A stretch of DNA of 64,000 nt from Sipunculus nudus (Eukaryota; Annelida; Sipuncula; Golfingiida; Sipunculidae). Of the stretch, positions 23,155 to 34,300 are shown piece after piece. Under the pieces are notes generated by a model. The model saw only the letters and a list, made by a program, of their open reading frames with translations. It was not told the origin of the DNA and did no database searches. The stretch covers positions 46,391,695 to 46,455,694 of the forward strand of contig CM049316.1 in assembly GCA_026874595.1 (NCBI GenBank). Direction: 5' to 3'. The translations under genes and the position numbers were made by a program. Numbering within the stretch: the first letter of the stretch is position 1; every line of letters starts with the position of its first letter.

Positions 23155-26100
23155 GTTTGTCACTGATCCTGAACATCAACCAAGACCAGTATGTAGAAGA
23201 TGTCGGGGATGCTGATCTAATGTTTTCTTTTACAGGTTTGTCACTGATCCTGAACATCAACCAAGACCAGTATGTAGAAGATGTCGGGGATGCTGATCTA
23301 ATGTTTTCTTTTACAGGTTTGTCACTGATCCTGAACATCAACCAAGACCAGTATGTAGAAGATGTCGGGGATGCTGATCTAATGTTTTCTTTTACAGGTT
23401 TGTCACTGATCCTGAACATCTACCAAGACCAGTATGTAGAAGATGTCGGGGATGCTGATCTAATGTTTTCTTTTACAGGTTTGTCACTGATCCTGAACAT
23501 CAACCAAGACCAGTATGTAGAAGATGTCGGATATGCTGATCTAATGTTTTCTTTTACAGGTTTGTCACTGATCCTGAACATCAACCAAGACCAGTATGTA
23601 GAAGATGTCGGGGATGCTGATCTAATGTTTTCTTTTACAGGTTTGTCACTGATCCTGAACATCAACCAAGACCAGTATGTAGAAGATGTCGGGGATGCTG
23701 ATCTAATGTTTTCTTTTACAGGTTTGTCACTGATCCTGAACATCAACTAAGACCAGTATGTAGAAGATGTCGGGGATGCTGATCTAATGTTTTTTTTACA
23801 GGTTTGTCACTGATCCTGAACATCAACCAAGACCAGTATGTAGAAGATGTCGGGGATGCTGATCTAATGTTTTCTTTTACAGGTTTGTCACTGATCCTGA
23901 ACATCAACCAAGACCAGTATGTAGAAGATGTCGGGGATGCTGATCTAATGTTTTCTTTTACAGGTTTGTCACTGATCCTGAACATCAACCAAGACCAGTA
24001 TGTAGAAGATGTCGGGGATGCTGATCTAATGTTTTCTTTTACAGGTTTGTCACTGATCCTGAACATCAACCAAGACCGGTATGTAGAAGATGTCGGGGAT
24101 GCTGATCTAATGTTTTCTTTTACAGGTTTGTCACTGATCCTGAACATCAACCAAGACCGGTATGTAGAAGATGTCGGGGATGCTGATCTAATGTTTTCTT
24201 TTACAGGTTTGTCACTGATCCTGAACATAAACCAAGAAGAGTATGTAGAAGATGTCGGGGATGCTGATCTAATGTTTTCTTTTACAGGTTTGTCACTGAT
24301 CCTGAACATCAACCAAGACCAGTATGTAGAAGATGTCGGGGATGCTGATCTAATGTTTTCTTTTACAGGTTTGTCACTGATCCTGAACATCAACCAAGAC
24401 CAGTATGTAGAAGATGTCGGGGATGCTGATCTAATGTTTTCTTTTACAGGTTTGTCACTGATCCTGAACATCAACCAAGACCGGTATGTTGAAGATGTCG
24501 GGGATGCTGATCTAATGTTTTCTTTTACAGGTTTGTCACTGATCCTGAACATCAACCAAGAAGAGTATGTAGAAGGTGTCGGGGATGCTGATCTAATGTT
24601 TTCTTTTACAGGTTTGTCACTGATCCTGAACATCAACCAAGACCAGTATGTAGAAGATGTCGGGGATGCTGATCTAATGTTTTCTTTTACAGGTTTGTCA
24701 CTGATCCTGAACATCAACCAAGACCAGTATGTAGAAGATGTCGGGGATGCTGATCTAATGTTTTCTTTTACAGGTTTGTCACTGATCCTGAACATCAACC
24801 AAGAAGAGTATGTAGAAGATGTCGGGGATGCTGATCTAATGTTATCTTTTACAGGTTTGTCACTGATCCTGAACATCAACCAAGACCAGTATGTAGAAGA
24901 TGTCGGGGATGCTGATCTAATGTTTTCTTTTACAGGTTTGTCACTGATCCTAAACATCAACCAAGACCAGTATGTAGAAGATGTCGGGGATGCTGATCTA
25001 ATGTTTTCTTTTACAGGTTTGTCACTGATCCTGAACATCAACCAAGACCGGTATGTAGAAGATGTCGGGGATGCTGATCTAATGTTTTCTTTTATAGGTT
25101 TGTCACTGATCCTGAACATCAACCAAGACCGGTATGTAGAAGATGTCGGGGATGCTGATCTAATGTTTTCTTTTACAGGTTTGTCACTGATCCTGAACAT
25201 CAACCAAGACCGGTATGTAGAAGATGTCGGGGATGCTGATCTAATGTTTTCTTTTACAGGTTTGTCACTGATCCTGAACATCAACCAAGACCGGTATGTA
25301 GAAGATGTCGGGGATGCTGATCTAATGTTTTCTTTTACAGGTTTGTCACTGATCCTGAACATCAACCAAGACCAGTATGTAGAAGATGTCGGGGATGCTG
25401 ATCTAATGTTTTCTTTTACAGGTTTGTCACTGATCCTGAACATCAACCAAGACCGTTATGTAGAAGATGTCGGGGATGCTGATCTAATGTTTTCTTTTAC
25501 AAGTTTGTCACTGATCCTGAACATCAACCAAGAAGAGTATGTAGAAGGTGTCGGGGATGCTGATCTAATGTTTTCTTTTACAGGTTTGTCACTAATCCTG
25601 AACATCAACCAAGACCAGTATGTAGAAGATGTCGGGGATGCTGATCTAATGTTTTCTTTTACAGGTTTGTCACTGATCCTGAACATCAACCAAGACCAGT
25701 ATGTAGAAGATGTCGGGGATGCTGATCTAATGTTATCTTTTACAGGTTTGTCACTGATCCTGAACATCAACCAAGAAGAGTATGTAGAAGATGTCGGGGA
25801 TGCTGATCTAATGTTATCTTTTACAGGTTTGTCACTGATCCTGAACATCAACCAAGACCAGTATGTAGAAGATGTCGGGGATGCTGATCTAATGTTTTCT
25901 TTTACAGGTTTGTCACTGATCCTGAACATCAACCAAGACCAGTATGTAGAAGATGTCGGGGATGCTGATCTAATGTTATCTTTTACAGGTTTGTCACTGA
26001 TCCTGAACATCAACCAAGAAGAGTATGTAGAAGATGTCGGGGATGCTGATCTAATGTTTTCTTTTACAGGTTTGTCACTGATCCTGAACATCAACCAAGA

Positions 26101-26716
26101 CCAGTATGTAGAAGATGTCGGGGATGCTGATCTAATGTTTTCTTTTACAGGTTTGTCACTGATCCTGAACATCAACCAAGACCAGTATGTAGAAGATGTC
26201 GGGGATGCTGATCTAATGTTTTCTTTTACAGGTTTGTCACTGATCCTGAACATCAACCAAGACCAGTATGTAGAAGATGTCGGGGATGCTGATCTAATGT
26301 TTTCTTTTACAGGTTTGTCACTGATCCTGAACATCAACCAAGAAGAGTATGTAGAAGGTGTCGGGGATGCTGATCTAATTTTTTCTTTTACAGGTTTGTC
26401 ACTGATCCAGAACATCAACCAAGACCAGTATGTAGAAGATGTCGGGGATGCTGATCTAATGTTTTCTTTTACAGGTTTGTCACTGATCCTGAACATCAAC
26501 CAAGACCGGTATGTAGAAGATATCGGGATGCTGATTGAATGTTTTCTTCTACAGGTTTGTCACTGATCCTGAACATCAACCAAGACCAGTATGTAGAAGA
26601 TGTCGGGGATGCTGATCTAATGTTATCTTTTACAGGTTTGTCACTGATCCTGAACATCAACCAAGACCGGTATGTAGAAGATGTCGGGGATGCTGATCTA
26701 ATGTTTTCTTTTACAG
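23155..26716 (+). repeat. 81-bp tandem array duplicating the exon 6 splice acceptor and exon start
   Basis: The unit is 81 bp, about 44 copies before the genuine exon at 26717 (the 45th). Starts were followed at 23155, 23236, 23317, 23398, 23479, 23560, 23641, 23722, then 23802 (after a 1-bp loss in the T run) and every 81 bp to 26475, then 26555 (after another 1-bp loss), 26636 and 26717. Each unit holds GATCTAATG (branch-point-like CTAAT), TTTTCTTTTACAG and the first exon codons, reading GLSLILNINQDQYVEDV in the channel frame. Read straight through, each copy encodes 27 residues. Copies are nearly identical, varying mainly at QDQY, QDRY or QEEY and VED or VEG. CAACTAA in the 8th copy creates a stop. 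Confidence 0.97.
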
Positions 26717-26880
26717 GTTTGTCACTGATCCTGAACATCAACCAAGAAGAGTATGTAGAAGATGTCGGGGATGTGGCCGGAGCCAGAGTGGTCATACACG
26801 ACCAGGACAAAATGCCCTTCCCAGAGGAGGAAGGACTGTCGACCGCCCCGGGATACTCGACATCCCTTGGCATAAGAAAG
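26717..26880 (+). CDS. Channel exon 6: ENaC palm-domain exon, source/terminus of the 81-bp array
   Basis: The acceptor TTTTCTTTTACAG precedes G|GT TTG, giving Gly then LSLILNINQEEYVEDV, followed by GARVVIHDQDKMPFPEEEG and PGYSTSLGIRK. This is the conserved DEG/ENaC 'LxLxLNIxQxEY...GxxVxIHDQxxxPFPxxxG...TSxGIRK' segment. The donor that keeps the frame into exon 7 is AAG|GTTCAG at 26881, which is weak. A GTAATT at 26892 would shift the frame. The first about 43 bp of the exon, and the acceptor before it, are duplicated about 45 times upstream. Acceptors at 26555 and 26636 would add 54 or 27 in-frame residues. Confidence 0.93.
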
Positions 26881-27154
26881 GTTCAGAAGCCGTAATTGAT
26901 TTTATTACTATTCCTCTAGCTCATAAACCCCACGTCAGCCGTTATCAGACGTCTGTCATACTTTTACTTTATATATCGCTATCCACAAACTTCTATAAAT
27001 TGTCGATTATATAACGGCCTTGTATTGTCTTATATAAGACTTCTCTCGATCCCCATACAGTTATTGTTTCCTACAGTTTGTTCAGTTGCCTTTTTATCGA
27101 TGGCCGGTGTCTGGGCAATCGAGTGTAAACTCGCCCCCCCCCCCCCCCCCCCAA

Positions 27155-29125
27155 CTTTCAGTCATCTGAGCTATAGCGATCACTCTTCGTACGTCGTCCG
27201 GCCCTCCGGCCCTCCTGCCGTGTAGCCGTCCGTCGGTTAACAGGGCACAGATCGTAACCGCTGGACCTGGAATCTTCTACCTTGATATCTAGGAAGGTCT
27301 ATGGATTTCATTGGAAACCTGAAATTAGGTCTCTGTTACCGAGCTACAGGTCCCGTAAGTATCTCCCAGAATAATTAAAAATTTGATACAAAAGATCGAG
27401 TATATGAATAACTACTTCATTAATGACCATGATTCTTTGCATGAATATTGATCATGGAGTGTTTCATCAGTTCCTGCAAACTGATGGCGCCACCTGTATT
27501 TTTTCTATTTTTTACGATTTTTTTTCTCTATTTCTGATACCATCAAAGAAGCTACAAATCGTAACCGCTGGACCTGGAATATTTTTACTTGACATCAAGG
27601 GAGGTCCATGAAAAGTCTATTGTTTACGAATTTTTTTTCTCTATTTTTGAGACCTTGAAATTAAGCCTCATCTGCTAACAGGGCACAAATCATAACTGTT
27701 TGACCTAGAATCTTCTTACTTATCATCTAAAGAGGTCCATGAAAAGTCTTTTTGGAAATCTGAAATAAGGTCTCTGTTACCCATGTTCTCCGAGCTATGG
27801 GGCTCATAAGAACCTCCTAGAATGATTAAAAATGTGATACTTCTCTGAGACCCTTGTACCGATCTTTTCGAAACGCAGCATAGTTGTTCCCTCACCTATG
27901 TAGTTGTGCGTAACAAAGACAGGTGGCATCGCCTGCAATCCTTTCTGGGCAGTACGAATCTTTGTGTCTTCTAAATAACAGCCCAAATCTGTGGTCCAAT
28001 CTATTGAGCTTAAAGTTTGCATGTCAATAGATCGTGGATCTCTCCATCTTGTAATTACGACTGGTGGCGCCACCTACAATATTTTTTTGCGTAGCGTCCA
28101 TCTGTGCATTTGCCATCTGTTTGTCTAAGTGGTTCTTTAATGTATTTGGTTGAAATTGTGCATGTTCATAGATTCTCAACACCTTTATCTCGTAAACAAG
28201 ACTGATGGCGCCATCTGCAGTTATTTTTGCGTGGCCTCCAACCATATATTTGCTTTTGGTAAAAATTGCTCATATCTCCGGAGTGGTTCAAGGTATTGGT
28301 CTGAAATTTGGCATTTCCATCCATCTCGGAAAGTTTTCTCATGAACCAGACAGGTAGCGCCACCTACCTTCCCGTTTTTGTAGAATAAATAAATGCCCTT
28401 TTCTCAGGAGTGATAAGCCGTATTGGCCTGAAATTGTGCATATCCATTGGTCTTGGAATCCTCCATCTTGTACTCAAGACTGGTGGTACCATCTGCAATC
28501 GTTTTCCTGTTGCATGCATCCGTACATTTGCTTTGGGTGAAAATTGCTCATATCTCCGATGTGTTCAAGGTATTGGTCTGAAATTTGGCTTGTCAATCCG
28601 TCTTGGAGAGTTTTAATTCTAATTAACCAGACAGGTGGCGCTAGTTGTTTTTGTTGATTAAATTAATGCCTTTTTCTCAGAGTTTAAGTGGACCATATTC
28701 AGGAGTGATGTGACATACCACTTAATCATTCCCTCACTTCACCCGTACCACTCTGATTTCGGCGGACACACGTTGTCGCTTCTTGCTTATCTGTTTTCTA
28801 GTTTAAAATGTGATACAAAAACTCCAGTATCTGAATAACTAATGTACTGATGGCCATGATATTTTGCATGCATATTGATCATGGAGTGTAACATCAGTTC
28901 TTTACACTGGTGACACCACCTGTATGTTTTTCAATTTTTAGACATTTTTTCTCTATTTATGAGACCTTCAAATGAAGTGGTCAACTATTCAAAAGCCCAC
29001 TGTAACCCATTTCTAAGGACTTTTCACAAAATTTATAATTTATTTTTGCACTCTTGCAGTCATTTTGGTAATTGTTCAACGTTCTTTGAATTCAGCCGAT
29101 CATCATGGCCCATTGGCCACTTGTT
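27155..29125 (+). repeat. Dispersed repeat family A, copy 5 with nested insertion
   Basis: It starts TCAGTCATCTGAGCTATAGC followed by GTACGTCGTCCGG, with subunits to 27840. It is interrupted by family B sequence (27841-28804), resumes at 28805 (AAAATGTGATACAAAAACTC) and ends CAGCCGATCATCATGGCCC. Confidence 0.8.
27841..28804. repeat. Dispersed repeat family B, nested in family A
   Basis: About three units of roughly 190 bp with CATATCTCCGGAGTGGTTCA, GGTCTGAAATTTGGC and CTGGTGGCGCCACCTAC. AAAATGTGATAC flanks it on both sides (27829-27840 and 28805-28816). This could be a 12-bp target-site duplication, but a similar motif is internal to every family A subunit, so the boundary is not certain. 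Confidence 0.65.
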
Positions 29126-29164
29126 GTTCAATACTTGTAAAATAATTTTTTTGTTTACATTTGT

Positions 29165-30385
29165 AACAAACATCAGTCCACATTCTGCATCAAACATCTT
29201 CCCACACACTTTTGTCAAACAATTGTTCACACAGAGACATCATACGCACTTCTGTCAAACCTCTGTCCACTTTATAAAAAGTCTTCCAACACACTTCATT
29301 CAAACATCTGTTCACAGAATTATTTATAAGGTCTTTCCTCGCATTTCGGTTAACCGTCTATATACACAGTGAAATCAAACGTCTTCCCACACACTATTGT
29401 CAAACCTCTGTCCACAAACCGATATCACATGACTTCCAACACATTTCTGTCAACGCTTGTCCACACAGAGACATAGTATCAAACGTCCTCCCACACACTT
29501 CTGTCAAACCTTTCTCCACACAGTGAAATCAAACGTCTTCCCACCCTTCTGTCAAATCTCTGTTCACACAGTGAAATCATACGTCTTCCAACACACATCT
29601 GTCAAAACTCTGTCCACACAGTGAAATCAAACGTCTTCTGACAATTCGGTCAAACCTCTCTCCACACAGTGAAATCAAACGTCTTCTGACAATTCTGTCA
29701 AACCTCTCTCCACACAGTGAAATCAAAGTTTTCCCAAACACATCTGTCAAACTTCTCTCCACACAGTGAAATCAAACGTCTTCCCACACACTTCTGTGAA
29801 ACCTTTCTCCAAAGAGTGAAATCAAACGTCTTCCCACACTTCTGTAAAATCTTTGTTCACACAATAAAATCATACGTGTTCCAACACACATCTGTCAAAC
29901 CTCTCTCAACACAGTGAAATCAAACGTCTTTCCATACACTTCTGTCAAACCTTTCTCCACACAATGAATCAAAGGTCTTCCCACACTTCTGTCAAATCTC
30001 TGTCCACACAGTGAAATCAAACGTCTTCCCACACTTCTGTCAAACCTCTTTCCACACAGTGATATCAAACGTCTTCCAAAACTCTTGTCAAACCTCTGTC
30101 CACACAGTGAATCAAAGGTCTTCCTACACACTTATGTCAAACCTATTTCCATACTGTGGTGTCCACATACATCTGTCAAACATCTGTTCACAGGGTGATT
30201 TTAAAGGACATCCCACACAATTCTGCCAAACCTTGTCCACAAAGTGAAATCAAACGTCTTCCCACACATTATTCTCTAACCTTTGTCTATAAACTGATAA
30301 CAAACGTCTTCCCACACACTTCTGTCAAAGCTGTCCACACAGTGATATCAACGTTTTTCCTTACACTGCCTTCAAATGTCATAAA
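29165..30385 (+). repeat. ~48-bp tandem array (about 25 degenerate copies)
   Basis: The unit is ACACAGTGAAATCAAACGTC followed by TTCCCACACACTTCTGTC and AAACCTCTCTCC. Spacing is 43-53 bp and most often 48. Copies diverge by substitutions and small indels. Because many are 48 bp, short 16-residue repeats are open on both strands; I do not regard these as coding. It abuts channel exon 7. Confidence 0.9.
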
Positions 30386-30464
30386 GTGTTACAGCAGATA
30401 TTTCAGGTACGCTAACTGATCAATAAGTGAAACATTTAGTAAATCGATGTGCATCTCTTTTAAG

Positions 30465-30575
30465 AGTGTGGTTAGACGCATGCCCTCGCCACACGGAGAC
30501 TGTCTAGACCCCTCAGTACCACGCCCAGACCTGAATGTATTTGAGGAAAAGTGGCCTGTCAAATATAGCTCGATG
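30465..30575 (+). CDS. Channel exon 7: Cys-rich extracellular core
   Basis: The exon follows a CTTTTAAG acceptor and ends before GTAAGT. It is phase 0 at both ends (37 codons). It encodes SVVRRMPSPHGDCLDP...NVFEEKWPVKYSSM. Joined to exon 6 it reads TSLGIRK-SVVRRMPSPHGDC, equivalent to the DEG/ENaC 'R..L..PY..C' region. It lies just after the 48-bp tandem array. Confidence 0.88.
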
Positions 30576-32287
30576 GTAAGTAATACAATACGTGTGTCAT
30601 TGTTAAGGTGGCATTCCATCTATTTCCGTATAGATAATTCTCCTGGATTCGTTACATTGCAACTGTGTGCATATATAAGCGTCTATGCATGAATAATCGC
30701 TCATGTGATTCTGTAACTGTGGTGTTTCCATGTGTGCGTCCAAGTATATGCGTATGTATGTGCCTATACGCGTCAAAAATAGCCACTTGAGCACGTGTAG
30801 CGTTTGGGTGATTTCAGGAATTTCTAGTACAGGAACGTCACTCCAGTATCTTTCACGGGGAAGACTTGCTTGATTTTGTCTTTTCGTTTTTATTCTCTAC
30901 TGGGTCATAACACTTAGGAAACTGTTGAAGAGCTAGGACTTGGTTGGGGTGGACCGTGAAATCCTATTGCTCCTCTGCTGATACCGCTGCTCTAAATCAT
31001 GATCTTAGTTTCGATGCTCTGCTGCCCGAGTCTTGTGCGCTGCCCATACCATAGAAGCCAGTAAATGCATGCAAAGTTTAATATAAGACTTCAACACGAG
31101 CATTCGGCTGAAAGAACCTTTTTTGCAAGTTATAAAAGTGGAATGGCATTATCGCCATCGACATCAACATGTTGCAACATGTTTGAAGAAATATGCAACA
31201 TGTTTGAAGAAATATAAATGTTAAGATCAAACCCCTCTATTATTTAACTACATTTTGCTAAGACATTTAAGAGAACAATCGTGGAACAATACATTTTCAT
31301 ATTTTTGTGTGAAAAAGTGCCTTGAAATGTTCTGTTTACATATTTAAAAGAATTGTGAATATGGCCATATACCCTCCCCCATGTACCTATCCTTTTAATT
31401 AATAAAAACAAATTTAATTTTCATATATGTATTACAAAAAAAACTAAACGCAAAATTTAAGAACTTAGTTTTCATTATACTTATTAATCCCAAACCCAGT
31501 GTTGGTTTTACATTTATATATGATTTTCTTTAAAGGCGGATGCTAATTTGCATAAAATGCATTTTCAAAATATCATTTTGCAATTGTGTCTTTCATATTT
31601 CCTGGCCATGAAAACACGGTTTTTGAGGAAAAAAAAGTGAAAATAATTTTTCTCCAGTTGCGGAAGCGAATTAACATATAATGCAAATCAGACGTATTTC
31701 CCCAGGTTGGATTTCTCGGGACTTTTATTGTGGTATTTTGAGGACCTTGCTGAAATGCATTGCAGTGAATAAAATTGTGTTGCGATTAATGGTCGATTAC
31801 CGCCTCAGTTTTGCTAGATTGACTGGTCTACTTATGCGGTTAGCCTGTTGAAGAAGTTTCGATAAACGCAGCGTGAGTGTATGGCGGAGGGACATCTGCT
31901 GGAGATTTAATTGTATTTTAGTTCAAAATATAACGTTAAGTGGTCGCAAATGAAACAGGAAGCCAACGTCTATTTTTATGCCTTAACACACAGAGTGGTC
32001 TCTGTGTATTTCTTCCCTAGCTATACAAATGAAGGCATGTGACATAGGTAGTATTATCCTCATCATCAAATTGATATTACTAAAAATTAATAACAAAAAT
32101 ATTTGTGCCTGATGATCAGAACCCATAGTGTCATGTTTATATTTGCAGGACAAGCTTATTAACACGATATTTAGCTTCTCATCTATTCATTTAATAAAAT
32201 TATATTTCAAGTACGCAATCCCCACCCTTTTTCCTAAAGCAAATTTGAGGGTAACAATCATATCTGCCACTTGTTTTAACTTTCCAG
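30576..32287. other. Intron without recognised feature
   Basis: Intron between channel exons 7 and 8. Two copies of ATGTTTGAAGAAATATRAA lie at about 31179-31217. No gene or mobile element was identified. Confidence 0.6.
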
Positions 32288-32420
32288 GCCTGTTATAAAA
32301 CGTGCTACCAACGTCACGTGATCCAGAAATGTGGATGCGCGGACTCTCTTGTGCCAAAATATGGTCAAGCCTTCAACTACACCGACGTCAGTGTCTGTAA
32401 CATCTGGAATATAACAGAAG
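32288..32420 (+). CDS. Channel exon 8: Cys-rich extracellular core (ACYKTCYQ...CGCAD)
   Basis: The acceptor is CTTTCCAG and the donor GTTGTT; the exon ends in phase 1. It encodes ACYKTCYQRHVIQKCGCADS, then LVPKYGQAFNYTDVSVCNIWNITEG. The 'C...C....V...CGC.D...P' pattern is the family's conserved C-rich region. The donor context is sub-consensus (GAAG|GTTGTT), but it is the only one nearby that keeps the frame into exon 9. The next intron (about 6.1 kb) contains a gypsy element on the opposite strand. Confidence 0.92.
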
Positions 32421-32564
32421 GTTGTTAAAAAATATTGTTATTCTATTCGTGTGAAGTGTTTATCTGTGTTAACGTTTTGATATGTTTTTATCTGTTGAAC
32501 CCCTCACTCTTTGTATTATCAGAGGTGGTACTGTAGGTAGTTTAAAATGATGGACCGACCTCTC

Positions 32565-32568
<4 letters not shown>

Positions 32569-32618
<50 letters not shown>
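32569..32618. repeat. (CT)n microsatellite
   Basis: An uninterrupted run of about 45 bp of TC dinucleotides, immediately next to the left edge of the gypsy element. Confidence 0.95.
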
Positions 32619-32620
<2 letters not shown>

Positions 32621-33016
32621 AAACCCGGCGGACTCCATCATGAACAACATACCTCTCTTTATTACCGGCAGGGGTCGCCACATACAGAGGTATCTCATGA
32701 TACATGTTTCATTTTACAAAATCTCCCCTTTAGGCTTATTTAATGATTCATCTTAAATAAACATAAAGTGTCCAACAAGCGTCCGATAACATGCATGTCT
32801 CTTCACACAGTTTATGCACTCAGAAAAGTAAAGGCTTATTCATTTATCATCAACAAATAGAATAACTGACTCAATAACAGCTTTTCTGTATCCACTCATT
32901 ACTTATCACCATCTCTTAATGTGCAAAACGGTACAATCTTCGACTTGTATAATCAAGCTCTTCATCGGCAGACTTACCTCACAGCTTTGGGGATTATTCT
33001 GCCCAATCACTTATAA

Positions 33017-34300
33017 TTAATCATAATTGCGCGTACATTTGACTGTTCTACTTGACCTTGTTGACAGACCTGTTAGCTGACATGTTTGGTCGCTGGTAAC
33101 TGCTTCTGATGAGGTAGTGGAATTTCTACCTGGTTGGTTTTGAGTAGACGCAGGAATGTGATGGAAAGAGAGTTGAGTGGGGGATGGTCTTTGCGAGATA
33201 ATCCCCTGTAGGGCCGCGACTGTATCGTGTGAGGTTCCGCTGTCTATCCCGATGTGAATCAGGGCTGCGCGATTACGCCTGATTACACTGCTGTTCTCCA
33301 TAGAGACCTTATAAGATCTGGGATAGTCCAGTTTCTCGACGATCTCTCCGTCGCGGCCTTGATCTCTAGTGTAAACCCTGTCGCCTGGTTTCAAGCATGG
33401 CACATCTCTCACTCTGTGCCTTTTATTGTAGTCCTGTGTGTATCTTTGCATATACGCCTCCTCCTTCTCCCTGAACTTTTCTTGGTTCACTAACTCAGGT
33501 GTAAGATTCTGCTCTGGCGTTGGCAGATTTGTGCGCAGCAGACGTGACGTTAGAAGCTGTGACGGAGTCTTCCCACTCTGAAGTGGTGCTGATCTGTACA
33601 CCGGTAGCCCCAGGTAGGGATTAGAGTTCTTCTTAATGTTGTTCTTAGCCGTCTGCACAGCTTTCTCTGCTGCTACGTTGGCCTGGGTGTATCTAGATGA
33701 AGAGGTAACGTGTCTTAACCCCCAGTACTCAGCGAAGCTCTTGAACCCATTCGAAGAGATCTGTGGTCCATTGTCAGGGACTACCACATTGGGTGTCCCA
33801 TGTGTGGCGCATGTTTCACAAAGAGCTTTTATGACTGTTTGTGTAGTTGTCGAGGGGAACTCCTTAAAGTCAAGCCATCTTTAACCATAGTCCACGATGA
33901 CTAGATAATCTTCGACGATGACTAGATAATCTTTCTTGTTCACCTTGAACAAGTTTGTGCCTATATGGTCCCATGGTCCCCATGGAACAGATAATGGGAG
34001 CAACGGCTCTTTCCTCTCCGGACCATGTAGCGCACAGGTAACGCATTTGTTGCACATAGCTTCAATTTGTTAAGTTACGGAAGGCCACTAGACACTGTTG
34101 TATGCTCTTCCCTTGCATTTATTGTGGCTTTTTTCAAGGAGCTCCAACTGCAGGGCTTGAGGAACCACGATGCGATTATTCACTGAGAGGTGTTGCCTGT
34201 TATCCAAATACGGCCATGAGAAGAGGGAGACATGGCATAATGGGTGGCCATCCTTCCTCCAAGTATTTCCTAACTTGAGCGCATATGACATCTGTCTTTC
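33017..34300 (-). pseudogene. Gypsy integrase remnant
   Basis: The upstream part holds CNKCVTCALHGPERKEPLLP (HHCC zinc-binding region) and WDHIGTNLFKVN. The intact 256-codon stretch 33017-33787 begins VVPDNGPQISSNGFKSFAEY and continues TQANVAAEKAVQTAKNNI, carrying the second Asp and the Glu of the DDE core, then a C-terminal LKPGDRVYTRDQGRDGEIVE module. Stops break the segment near 33885 and 34070. Confidence 0.82.

Noticed and set aside
23804-26566. 920-codon open frame over the 81-bp array as a stand-alone repeat protein
   Set aside because: It is the tandemly duplicated acceptor and exon start read straight through. It lacks a start context and ends in a frameshift created by one 80-bp unit. 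The unit is better explained as duplicated exon 6.
23096-26873. Long minus-strand frames (MFRISDKPVKENIRSASP repeats) over the same array
   Set aside because: An 81-bp unit without stops stays open in more than one frame. These are shadows of the channel strand.
23155-30385. CRISPR array
   Set aside because: The repeats are contiguous 81-bp and 48-bp tandem units without unique spacers, in a eukaryotic intron.
28959-30692. Short frames over the 48-bp repeats, such as repeated FDRxVxRRLISLCGxR
   Set aside because: Produced by the 48-bp periodicity, broken by indels. The only coding part here is channel exon 7 at 30465-30575.
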